Shown here: in pieces, positions 57,291 to 64,000 of the stretch
Position numbering within the stretch: position 1 is the stretch's first letter
Layout of the letters: the number at the start of each line of letters is the position of its first letter
Assembly: GCF_000331285.1 (NCBI RefSeq)
Contig: NZ_ANFX01000014.1
Span: forward strand, 1 to 64,000
DNA length: 64,000 nt
From: Porphyrobacter sp. AAP82
GTDB taxonomy: Bacteria > Pseudomonadota > Alphaproteobacteria > Sphingomonadales > Sphingomonadaceae
Reading direction: 5' to 3'
The notes under the pieces: generated by a model
Database searches by the model: none
What the model was told of the DNA's origin: nothing
The model's input: only the letters and a program-made list of their open reading frames with translations
Program-made: the position numbers and the translations under genes

Positions 57291-57383
57291 GCGAAGTTCA
57301 CGAAGTTCACATTGCAAAACACGCAATCCTACAGGAATTGCGCCTGCTTTTCCGTGCGATGCATGCGAAAAGCGAAGTTCACA
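57291..57383 (+). repeat. CGAAGTTCAC direct repeats between two transpeptidase genes
   Basis: GCGAAGTTCA occurs at 57291, CGAAGTTCAC at 57301 and GCGAAGTTCACA at 57372. Between them lies the imperfect palindrome CGCAATCCTACAGGAATTGCG. The AT-rich block stands out from its surroundings; I recall similar GTGAACTTCG arrays in sphingomonad gaps. Confidence 0.5.
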
Positions 57384-57494
57384 CATATTCGCGTGCATCG
57401 CGCCGCCGATGCGTGATTGCTGCGGGGTGCAGCGCTGCCTGACGATCCCAAAGAGCCGCGCGAAGTCTACCGCGGCGCTGCCGTGTAGGAAACC

Positions 57495-58196
57495 TCAATA
57501 GGCGGCGATGGAAGGGCGCGGGGCGAGGTCGAGCGGTGCGCGCTGATACATCGCCAGTTCGGGCACCGGCTGCACCGAGCCGTCCTCCTCCAGCCCGAGG
57601 CTGTCGGCATAGAGCAGCCGCCCGCCCGACAGATGCATCAGCGCTTCGCGGAACTGTTCGGTCCCCATCGCGAAGCACCCGTTGGAGCGCCCGAGGCGGC
57701 CCCACTTTTCGAGATGCGCGTTTTCGGCATAGTCTGCATGGTGCATGACGATGTAGCGCCGCAGCGCCGCCTCGTTGCTCTCGTCGAGCCCGCCCAATCG
57801 CACCGAGGTGCCATAACGCCCCTTGTACCATTCCCACGTGACATAAGCCCCGCGGCTGGTGGCGTTGGAGCCTTCGGTGTTCGAGAAATCCTTGAGCCAG
57901 CCATCGTGCTGCGGGTCCGAACCCATGCCGTGGCTGACGTGGTAGGACTGCACTTCGCCGCGATCGAGGTTGACGAAGTGGAAGCGCGGCCGCCCCGAAT
58001 GCAGGCCGAAATCGGCGATCCCGACGATGTCCTGCCGCCAGATCGCGTTGCCGGCGCGCAGCAGCTCGCGCTTGGCGATGCCCATCAGGATACGGTCGCG
58101 CGGGGTGCCGGCCATCGGCTGGGCGAACAGGCGCGCCGGCAGTGCCAGTGCTGCCCCCGCTGCCAGAGTGCCCTTGAGGATGTCGCGACGCTTCAT
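57495..58196 (-). CDS. Murein L,D-transpeptidase catalytic-domain protein (YkuD_2 type)
   Basis: The start at 58196 gives a Tat-like signal (MKRRDILKGTLAAGAALALP) and 233 residues. The domain carries RPRFHFVNLDRGEVQSYHVS, HGMGSDPQHDGW, FSNTEGSNATSRGAYVT and the active-site GRLGRSNGCFAMGTEQFREA with its Cys. This is the DUF/YkuD_2 branch, different from YcbB. It probably acts on peptidoglycan in the periplasm after Tat export. It converges with the YcbB-like gene. Confidence 0.85.
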   Translation of the reverse strand: MKRRDILKGTLAAGAALALPARLFAQPMAGTPRDRILMGIAKRELLRAGNAIWRQDIVGIADFGLHSGRPRFHFVNLDRGEVQSYHVSHGMGSDPQHDGWLKDFSNTEGSNATSRGAYVTWEWYKGRYGTSVRLGGLDESNEAALRRYIVMHHADYAENAHLEKWGRLGRSNGCFAMGTEQFREALMHLSGGRLLYADSLGLEEDGSVQPVPELAMYQRAPLDLAPRPSIAAY

Positions 58197-58275
58197 TGAT
58201 CCGTAACGTAGCGTCCGCGCGGGCGGTTCCCAAGCCGCCGAATAACGTAGATCAGCATTTCGTCGCAAACCTGCG

Positions 58276-59383
58276 TCAGGTCACGGATGCGCGCGGCATT
58301 TCGTGCAGCGCCCTGGCGGCCATGCCGAGCCGGATGACATCCGGCATCGCCGCCATCACCGCTTCGCGAAACCCGCCGAGGGCGGCCAGCCGCGGGTCGC
58401 CCGCCGCGATCATCCGCGCGACGGTCGGCCCCGCCGGGTCGAGCCGCGATTTCGCCAGCCAGGCCGAGATTTGCGGGTCCTGCGCCCCGGTGCCGCGGTT
58501 CATCAGGTTCATCATCAAGGCGTAGGGATAGGTCGCCGGCGTATCGGTCAGCTCCGCGCTGCGGGCGAGCTGGTTCCTGGTCGCATCATCGAGGTAATGC
58601 ACTAAGAGAAAGGCGGTGAGCGCGGCGCTGAAGGTGACGAGCGGGACCATCACCGGCTGGAGCATGATGGTATCGCCGCGGAACTTCGGCCCGGCATTGT
58701 CGGCCGCCGAGAAGGGCACGGCGCGCGTGGTGCAATCGATGTGGAGCGCGCCTTGGGGAATGGCGTGGGCGGTCTCGCCGAAATGCAGCGCGCCGTTGGC
58801 GACACGGGTGACGCGGCCCTTGCGGATCACCTGCGTGATGCGCCGCAGCATCGCGATCTCGCCTTCGGAAATCACCGCGTAGTGATACATCTCAGGGACA
58901 ACATCGGGATCGAGCCGCAGTGGTCTGGTAGAAGGTCGCATCCACCAGCTTACGGCGCACGGTGATGCGCGTCTCCTCGCCCGGCAGCACGCCGCGAACC
59001 GTGGCGGTGCCGGTGTCGTCGCGGCCCTTGAATTCGGCGAGGCGGTGATAGGCCACCCGCCCGCTCGGCAGGAGGCGCAGGTTCATCACCTTCTCGAAAT
59101 AGGCGAGCACCTCGGTCCCGCTGGCGAGCGCGTAGAGCCCCATGTTGGGCCCGTGGGTGTCGATCTGCTCGCTGGCGAAGGCCATCGCATTGACCCCGTA
59201 GAAGGCCGAGGGCCGGTGCAGCGCGACGAAGCTGTAGGCATCGTTCCAGTGCCCTCCCGGCTTGGCATGCTTGTCGACGAAGGTGATGTGGCAGTCCGGG
59301 TCTTCGTCAAGCAGCGCATCGGCGAAGGCAAGGCCGACGGCCCCTGCGCCGATGATCAGGTAATCGGTTGCCTCGCCTGTCAT
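58276..59383 (-). pseudogene. NAD(P)/FAD-dependent oxidoreductase with internal deletion and frameshift
   Basis: The first frame (59383 to 58892, 163 codons) begins with an FAD-binding Rossmann motif (YLIIGAGAVGLAFADALL) and continues through PGGHWNDAYSFVALHRPSAF to LVDATFYQTT, then runs into junk and stops. The second frame (to 58276) carries the C-terminal end of the same family: LRLDPDVVPEMYHYAVISEG and HIDCTTRAVPFSA. The middle part expected between them (NAD(P)-binding region, roughly 150 residues by memory of the family) is absent. The join is near 58920-58935 with a frame change, so the gene cannot make a normal enzyme. Its start overlaps the HDAC-like stop. Confidence 0.75.
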
Positions 59384-60297
59384 GCCTGCCCCCCTGTGTA
59401 GCGCAGGTTCTCGTCCGCCATGGCCAGCATCGAGGCGGCATGGCGCGCGGCGACTTGCCTCGGATCATCGCCATAGCCGCCGCCAAGCGCGCTGGCGATA
59501 GGCAGGCCCCGGCGCCGCGCCTCGGCGATGACGAAGCGGTCGCGCATCGCCAGCCCCGCATCGCTGAGCGCGAGCCGTCCGAGCTTGTCGTCACGGTGCG
59601 GATCGACGCCCGCCTGATAGAGCACGAAGTCGGGCGCGAAGAGGGCGAGGACCTCGGGCAGGTGGCGGGTGAGGGCGGCCATGTAGCCATCGTCGTCGGT
59701 CCCGTCCTCCAGGGCGACATCGCGGCTGGAGCGCGCCTTTCTCACCGGAAAATTCTTCTCGGCATGGAGCGAGAGGGTGAAGATGTCGGCGCGCCCCGCG
59801 GTGAGGCTGGCGGTGCCGTCGCCCTGATGGACGTCGAGGTCGACGATCAGCACCCGGGCCGCGTGCCTTTCCGCGATCAGGCGGTTGGCGGTCACCGCAA
59901 GGTCGTTGAACACGCAATAGCCCGCGCCCGTATCGTGCAGCGCATGGTGGCTCCCGGCGGCGGAGTTGGCGGCATAGCCGTGGCGGCGGGCGAGCTGTGC
60001 GGCGCGCCAGGTGCCGCCGTTGGTGTGGCGCACGCGGGATGCGATCGCGGGGGTGACGGGAAAGCCGATCCGCCGCTCCTTGTGGCGCGGGACTGCGGCG
60101 CGCAGGACCTCGTCCACATAATCGGGGCAGTGGACCGCTTCCAGCCATTCGCGCGGCATGGGCCCGGGCGCGTGCTCGGTGACAGGCGCGCCGCTGGCGC
60201 GCAGTTCCTCCATAACGAGGTAATACTTGTCGAAGCGGAAGGTGCCGCGCTCCGGCCGGGGCGCCATGTAGTCGGCGTGGTGGACGACGTGGAGCAC
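59380..60297 (-). CDS. Histone-deacetylase-superfamily protein
   Basis: The GTG start gives 305 residues. Family motifs for the zinc amidohydrolase are [52 protein letters not shown] (metal Asp/His) and [16 protein letters not shown]. Bacterial members act on acetylated polyamines or acetyl-lysine; the true substrate here is unknown. It lies seven bases after mntP and overlaps the FAD-oxidoreductase remnant by four bases, so it is in one transcript with them. Confidence 0.9.
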   Translation of the reverse strand: MLHVVHHADYMAPRPERGTFRFDKYYLVMEELRASGAPVTEHAPGPMPREWLEAVHCPDYVDEVLRAAVPRHKERRIGFPVTPAIASRVRHTNGGTWRAAQLARRHGYAANSAAGSHHALHDTGAGYCVFNDLAVTANRLIAERHAARVLIVDLDVHQGDGTASLTAGRADIFTLSLHAEKNFPVRKARSSRDVALEDGTDDDGYMAALTRHLPEVLALFAPDFVLYQAGVDPHRDDKLGRLALSDAGLAMRDRFVIAEARRRGLPIASALGGGYGDDPRQVAARHAASMLAMADENLRYTGGQA

Positions 60298-60304
60298 GCC
60301 GCTC

Positions 60305-60850
60305 TCACAGCCAGCCCAGATGCTGGCCGAGGATCTTGCCGCCCAGCCCGATCAGGATCACGCCCCCGATGCGCTCGGCCCATTCGCCCAGGTGCTCGCC
60401 CGCGCGGTGGCCCAGCACCACGCCCGCGCCGGAGAGGGCAAAGGTGACGATCCCGATCAGCCCCGCCGCCAGCCACGGCGTCACGCCCAGCGCCGGCAGC
60501 GTGATCCCCGCCGCCAGCGCATCGATACTGGTCGCAACGCCCGCGAGCAGCAGCGCGCGCCCCGTCAGCGCATGGGCCGCCTCCTCGTCCCCCACATGTC
60601 CGCCGAGCATCCTGACCCCGAGAAAGGCGAGCAGCCCGAAGGCGATCCAGTGATCGACCGCTTCGACATAGGCCAGCGCCGCCGCCCCGACCGCCCACCC
60701 GGCGAGCGGCATCACCGCCTGGAACACCCCGAAGGTCGCCGCGATGGCCAGCCCCCCGCGCGCCGAGGGCCGGAACCGCGCGCCCTGCGTCAGCGCGACG
60801 GCAAAGGCGTCCATGGCGAGCGCAAGGGCGAGGAGCAGGGCGGCGATCAT
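60305..60850 (-). CDS. mntP: Manganese efflux pump MntP
   Basis: The 181-residue protein has the six-helix MntP plan: [17 protein letters not shown] with the conserved MDAFAV, a second inverted repeat with [20 protein letters not shown], and paired acidic residues in the helices. It exports Mn(II) from the cytoplasm. It starts 20 bases after parE on the same strand, so no room remains for an mntP riboswitch in front of it; expression must come from upstream. Confidence 0.93.
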   Translation of the reverse strand: MIAALLLALALAMDAFAVALTQGARFRPSARGGLAIAATFGVFQAVMPLAGWAVGAAALAYVEAVDHWIAFGLLAFLGVRMLGGHVGDEEAAHALTGRALLLAGVATSIDALAAGITLPALGVTPWLAAGLIGIVTFALSGAGVVLGHRAGEHLGEWAERIGGVILIGLGGKILGQHLGWL

Positions 60851-60870
60851 GGTGTCCGGTATGGTTCGTA

Positions 60871-61170
60871 TCAGAGCACCAAATTGCCCACGTCGCGGCG
60901 TCCGTGGACGATCCGTTCGATCACGACAAGTGCCTGCTCCTTGCGGTAGCGGTAGATTACGAGATAGCTGTCCTGCAACAGCAACCGCACGCCGGGCCCC
61001 GCATCCTCGCGAGCGTGGCCGATCTCAGGAAAGTCGATCAGTCGCCCGATGGCGTTCTCGATACGGTCGATCTGCCGGTCGGCGGCTAACGGATCGTCAA
61101 GCGCGATATGCAGCCAGATATCCAGCAGATCGGCCCGCGCGGCGTGGGCATGGCGGGCCGTGCGGCTCAT
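60871..61170 (-). CDS. parE: ParE/RelE-type toxin
   Basis: The 99-residue protein shows the ParE pattern: ARADLLDIWLHIALDDPLAA, RQIDRIENAIGRLIDFPEIG, and the C-terminal VRLLLQDSYLVIYRYRKEQA with RIVHGRRDV. ParE toxins poison DNA gyrase; RelE-like members cleave mRNA, and the sequence favours ParE. The ATG overlaps the parD stop (ATGA), the normal antitoxin-toxin order. The module sits between a thioredoxin-like gene and mntP. Confidence 0.9.
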   Translation of the reverse strand: MSRTARHAHAARADLLDIWLHIALDDPLAADRQIDRIENAIGRLIDFPEIGHAREDAGPGVRLLLQDSYLVIYRYRKEQALVVIERIVHGRRDVGNLVL

Positions 61171-61442
61171 TCAGCGGTCGAGGTTAGCCGCCTGCGTCCT
61201 TCGGCCTTGATCGCGGCGAAATCGAGCGCGCCTTCGGTGTAGCCGCTTGCTTCGGCTTCGGCGAGCAGGCGGCGCAGGTGTGCGGGGGTGATGTGCTGCC
61301 GCGCACGCTGTTCGCGCCATTCGCGCAAGGCTGCACGCACGACCTCGCTGGTCGAGGCAAAGTCGCCCGATGCAACCGCCTGCTGCACTTCGGCGAGCAA
61401 TTCGCCGGTCAGCGATACCGAGATTTTCTCGACCTTGCTCAT
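61167..61442 (-). CDS. parD: ParD-type antitoxin
   Basis: The start at 61442 (MSKVEKISVSLTGELLAEVQ) gives 91 residues. The N-terminal ribbon-helix-helix part (KISVSLTGELLAEVQQAVAS, TSEVVRAALREWRE) binds DNA. The C-terminal tail (RRLLAEAEASGYTEGALDF) wraps the toxin. ParD normally represses its own operon. An inverted repeat 10-28 bases upstream of the start is a suitable operator. Confidence 0.92.
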   Translation of the reverse strand: MSKVEKISVSLTGELLAEVQQAVASGDFASTSEVVRAALREWREQRARQHITPAHLRRLLAEAEASGYTEGALDFAAIKAEGRRRLTSTAE

Positions 61443-61451
61443 AATATCGCC

Positions 61452-61470
61452 GGTAGCACTTTTTGCTACC
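61452..61470 (-). promoter_or_regulatory. Inverted repeat upstream of parD
   Basis: GGTAGCA-CTTTT-TGCTACC is a perfect 7-bp-arm repeat with a five-base centre, just before the parD start. This is the place and size of an autorepressor site for a ParD ribbon-helix-helix dimer. Most of it lies beyond the stop codon of the thioredoxin-like gene. Confidence 0.6.
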
Positions 61471-61478
61471 AGTGGCAA

Positions 61479-61982
61479 TCACGCGCCCGCCAGCGCTGCC
61501 AGCTCGGCGAAAATGGCATCCTCGCTGCGGCTCGCGGCGTTGCGCCACTTGCGCGCGGTGGCGGCGTTCACGGCGCGGCCATCGGCGGTCAGCACCAGCA
61601 GCGCAGGCGTGCCCTTGATCGTGTCGAGGCCGAAGCGGGCGGCGATGTCGAGGTTCCGGCCCTCGCCGGTCTGGGGCATGCCGACATCGACGAACACCAC
61701 TTCGTAATGCGCGGCGACCAGCGCGGCGAAGCGCTCGGTTTCCAGCCATCCGGCGAGCGCGCGGCTATCGTGGCACCAGTTCGCGCCCATCACCAGCAGC
61801 ACGCGCTTGCCGCCCAGCGCGGCGCGGGCGAGCGCGGCGTCGATATCGGCACCGGCATCGGCGCTGGCGGCATAGGCGCGCGCTTCGGGGTGGGGCGCGG
61901 CGGCGACCTGCGGCACGCCCGCGCAGGCGGCCGGCAGCACCGCCAGAACGGGCGCCAGCACGGCAGCCAGGACGCGCATCAT
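61479..61982 (-). CDS. Thioredoxin-fold lipoprotein
   Basis: The start at 61982 (MMRVLAAVLAPVLAVLPAAC) opens a lipoprotein signal with a PAAC lipobox; 167 residues in total. The thioredoxin-like part shows GKRVLLVMGANWCHDSRALA, a site that keeps only the first Cys (WCHDS instead of WCxxC), then GLDTIKGTPALLVLTADG with the cis-Pro. It is anchored in the periplasm and may act as a thiol sensor or monothiol reductase. Its start overlaps the SMR stop. Confidence 0.75.
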   Translation of the reverse strand: MMRVLAAVLAPVLAVLPAACAGVPQVAAAPHPEARAYAASADAGADIDAALARAALGGKRVLLVMGANWCHDSRALAGWLETERFAALVAAHYEVVFVDVGMPQTGEGRNLDIAARFGLDTIKGTPALLVLTADGRAVNAATARKWRNAASRSEDAIFAELAALAGA

Positions 61983-62296
61983 CAATGCAGCGCCTTCAGC
62001 CCGATCACGCAACCGACCAGCCCGGCCAGCAGCGCGCCGCGCGCGAGGCTCAGGCTCTCGAAACCCAGCGCCACGCCCACCGCGATCGTCCCCACCGCAC
62101 CGATCCCGACCCACACGGCATAGGCGGTGCCGAGCGGGATGGTCTTCTGCGCTTCCTGGAGGAAGCCGAAGCTGAGGATGATGCAGACGACGAAGGCGGC
62201 ATTGGGCAGGTCCAGCCGGAAGCCCTGCGTGTAGCGCATGGCGGTGGTGAAGCCGACCTCGAACAGGCCGGCCGCGATCAGGTAAAGCCAGCCCAT
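61982..62296 (-). CDS. Small multidrug resistance (SMR) transporter, SugE/Gdx-like
   Basis: This 104-residue protein has four helices. The conserved Glu in the first helix is in LIAAGLFEVGFTTAMRYTQG, and IPLGTAYAVWVGIGAVGTIA is the SMR helix-3 signature. The residue pattern around the Glu is nearer SugE/Gdx (guanidinium export) than the EmrE drug pumps, but this is not certain. No guanidine riboswitch is seen upstream, since ispG ends only four bases away. Confidence 0.85.
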   Translation of the reverse strand: MGWLYLIAAGLFEVGFTTAMRYTQGFRLDLPNAAFVVCIILSFGFLQEAQKTIPLGTAYAVWVGIGAVGTIAVGVALGFESLSLARGALLAGLVGCVIGLKALH

Positions 62297-62299
62297 GGA

Positions 62300-63454
62300 T
62301 TATTCCGCAGCAACCGCCTGTTGCGGTGCGGCGTGGGGATCGAAGGCGGCGGCCTCGCCGCGCTCGATCTCGGCGGCCTTTTCCTCGACGAGGCGCACGA
62401 TGTGATCGAGCATGTCCTCGTCCTGGATGGTGTGATCGGTGACGCCGCGCAGATAGACCATGTGCTTGCCCGCGCCGCCGCCGGTGAGGCCGACATCGGT
62501 CTCGCGCGCCTCGCCCGGGCCGTTGACGACGCAGCCGAGGATCGAGAGGCTCATCGGGGTCTTGATGTGCTCGAGCCGCGCCTCGAGCGCTTCCACGGTG
62601 CGGATCACGTCGAAACCCTGCCGCGAGCACGAGGGGCACGAGACGATGCGCACGCCGCGGGTGCGCAGGCCCAAGGCCTTGAGCATCTCGAAGCCGACCT
62701 TGATCTCCTGCTCGGGTTCGGCGGAAAGGCTGACGCGGATGGTGTCTCCGATCCCCGCCCACAGCAGCGAGCCGATGCCGATGCTCGACTTGACGGTCCC
62801 GCCGATCAGGCCTCCGGCTTCGGTGATGCCGAGGTGCAGCGGGCAATCGACCGTTTCGGCAAGCCCGTGATAGGCCGCGACCGCAAGGAACACGTCGGAG
62901 GCCTTCACCGCCACCTTGTATTCGTGGAAATCGTGGTCCTGGAGGAGCTTGATGTGATCCAATGCGCTTTCGATCAGCGCTTCGGGGCAGGGCTCGCCAT
63001 ATTTTTCGAGCAGGTCCTTCTCGAGGCTGCCGGCGTTCACCCCGATGCGGATCGCGCAGCCATTGGCCTTGGCGGCGCGCACCACCTCGGCAACGCGCTG
63101 CGCCGAGCCGATATTGCCCGGGTTGATGCGCAGGCACGCCGCGCCGGCATCGGCGGCCTCAAGCGCGCGCTTGTAGTGGAAGTGGATGTCGGCAACGATC
63201 GGGATGCGCGCGGCGCGGGTGATCTTCTTGAAATCGCGGGTCGATTCTTCCGTGGGGCAGGAGACGCGGATGATGTCGGCGCCCACCTCCTCGCAGCGGC
63301 GGATCTGGTCGAGCGTCGCTGTCACATCCTCGGTCGGGGTGTTGGTCATGGTCTGCACGGTGATGGGCGCGTCCCCACCAACGGGGACATTCCCCACCAT
63401 GATCTGGCGCGATTTGCGGCGCTCGATCGTGCGCCACGGACGGATGCTGGACAT
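62300..63454 (-). CDS. ispG: 4-hydroxy-3-methylbut-2-en-1-yl diphosphate synthase
   Basis: The 384-residue protein is IspG/GcpE: TIQ-type start [20 protein letters not shown], then [14 protein letters not shown] and [20 protein letters not shown]. The iron-sulfur Cys residues lie in [12 protein letters not shown] and [11 protein letters not shown]. It makes HMBPP in the MEP isoprenoid pathway, which also feeds carotenoids and quinones. It heads a minus-strand run of seven further genes with gaps of 37 bases or less. Confidence 0.97.
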   Translation of the reverse strand: MSSIRPWRTIERRKSRQIMVGNVPVGGDAPITVQTMTNTPTEDVTATLDQIRRCEEVGADIIRVSCPTEESTRDFKKITRAARIPIVADIHFHYKRALEAADAGAACLRINPGNIGSAQRVAEVVRAAKANGCAIRIGVNAGSLEKDLLEKYGEPCPEALIESALDHIKLLQDHDFHEYKVAVKASDVFLAVAAYHGLAETVDCPLHLGITEAGGLIGGTVKSSIGIGSLLWAGIGDTIRVSLSAEPEQEIKVGFEMLKALGLRTRGVRIVSCPSCSRQGFDVIRTVEALEARLEHIKTPMSLSILGCVVNGPGEARETDVGLTGGGAGKHMVYLRGVTDHTIQDEDMLDHIVRLVEEKAAEIERGEAAAFDPHAAPQQAVAAE

Positions 63455-63680
63455 GGCCGTTCATATAGGCCGCAATCGGCGTCGGGGCAATGACAAGCGG
63501 TGGCAGGCGGGCGGCAGGGGACGGGCGGCGCGGCTTGACGGCGTGTCTTGCAAGTGTCGCATATTGGGCCAGTACCGCGATTGCCGCAGGGGGCGGCGGG
63601 CGAATGAAAGGATTTGTTACCCTTTGCAGGAGCATGGCGGGGCCTCGCGCGGTCCCGGCTGGCCGCGCCTGGAGGGTATG

Positions 63681-64000
63681 ATGGTCACCATCGCCGACAT
63701 CGGCAGGGCCTTGCGCGAGATCGCATCCGCGCGCGCGATGCACCGCGCGCTGATGATCGTGGTGCCCTATGCCTGCGTGCTGGTCGGCCTCGATGTTGCC
63801 GCGCATTACGGCGATGCGACCGGCGCCTATCTTCCGGTGCAGTTCTTCATGTCGGAAGACCGCTCCTTCGGCGAATTTCTCGAATACACGATGACCGGCT
63901 GCGCGGCGCTGTTCATGGCGCTGTGCTGGCAGCGGCTGCGCGCGCCGGTCTATCTGGCCAATGCGCTGCTCCTCGTGTGGCTGACGCTCGACAACTGGGC
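63681..64000 (+). CDS. Membrane protein, incomplete at the right edge
   Basis: An ATG at 63681 (63678 is a tandem ATG) follows GGAGGG and the frame stays open to the end of the window, 106 codons. Two hydrophobic helices are visible (ALMIVVPYACVLVGLDVAAH and FLEYTMTGCAALFMALCW), and a third begins (VYLANALLLVWLTL). A SEDRSFGEFLEY loop lies between the first two. The family is not recognised. A TTGACG hexamer about 145 bases upstream, near 63535, could belong to its promoter. Confidence 0.6.
   Translation, partial: MVTIADIGRALREIASARAMHRALMIVVPYACVLVGLDVAAHYGDATGAYLPVQFFMSEDRSFGEFLEYTMTGCAALFMALCWQRLRAPVYLANALLLVWLTLDNW

Noticed and set aside
60851..60870. yybP-ykoY manganese riboswitch before mntP
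   Set aside because: Only 20 bases separate parE and mntP, too short for the element.

Overview
The window is a GC-rich, gene-dense chromosomal segment that reads as an alphaproteobacterium of the order Sphingomonadales, most likely the Erythrobacteraceae. The grounds are the NDUFA12 and DUF2155 proteins next to aat, two long TonB-dependent receptors, convergent aat/DUF2155 tails, short mosaic repeats in many intergenic gaps, and a bacteriochlorophyll gene pair (bchE-like, bchJ). No rRNA, CRISPR array, insertion sequence or prophage was seen. One tRNA (Trp, anticodon CCA) is present.

Layout. 1-8 kb: NDUFA12, a DUF2155 lipoprotein, aat, tRNA-Trp, secE, nusG, then a 3.2-kb interruption (CxxC mini-protein, membrane protein, PspA) before rplK-rplA. 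8-18 kb: small membrane protein, FemAB-like acetyltransferase, polysaccharide deacetylase, CinA-type protein, a Baeyer-Villiger-type monooxygenase divergent from a TonB receptor, and a second TonB receptor. 18-24.8 kb: acyl-CoA dehydrogenase and crotonase divergent from two thiolase-family genes, then hppD and a VOC protein behind a perfect 18-bp palindrome. 24.9-26.7 kb: a bchE-like gene that has lost its iron-sulfur radical-SAM segment, overlapping bchJ. 27-28.3 kb: an SPFH/ribbon-helix-helix operon with nested inverted repeats at its promoter.

28.5-35.4 kb holds the most unusual group: a TIR-membrane-TolB-TPR protein, a small lipoprotein, a secreted cysteine-rich Sel1-repeat/trypsin-like protease and a SLOG-type nucleotide-binding protein with four membrane helices. 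TIR enzymes and SLOG sensors are partners in known nucleotide-signalling immunity (Thoeris), so this may be a signalling or defence island. That is an inference from domain content.

35.4-46 kb: second FemAB-like protein, gamma-glutamyltransferase broken by an in-frame TGA, secreted hypothetical, katG, ahpF, ahpC, a small unknown and an epimerase. 46-55.7 kb: aroC, ruvA, a low-GC unknown gene wedged between ruvA and ruvB, a very serine-rich protein with a PEP-CTERM-like tail, rhodanese lipoprotein, acnA and an EamA transporter. 55.8-64 kb: two different L,D-transpeptidases, then a long minus-strand run: ispG, SMR transporter, thioredoxin-like lipoprotein, parD-parE, mntP, histone-deacetylase-like protein, and an FAD oxidoreductase remnant (internal deletion plus frameshift). 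A membrane protein runs off the right edge.

Three genes carry lesions (bchE internal deletion, ggt nonsense codon, FAD oxidoreductase deletion/frameshift). They may mark genuine gene decay, but read-level confirmation would be needed before building on them. All functions are assigned by reading motifs; no database search was run.
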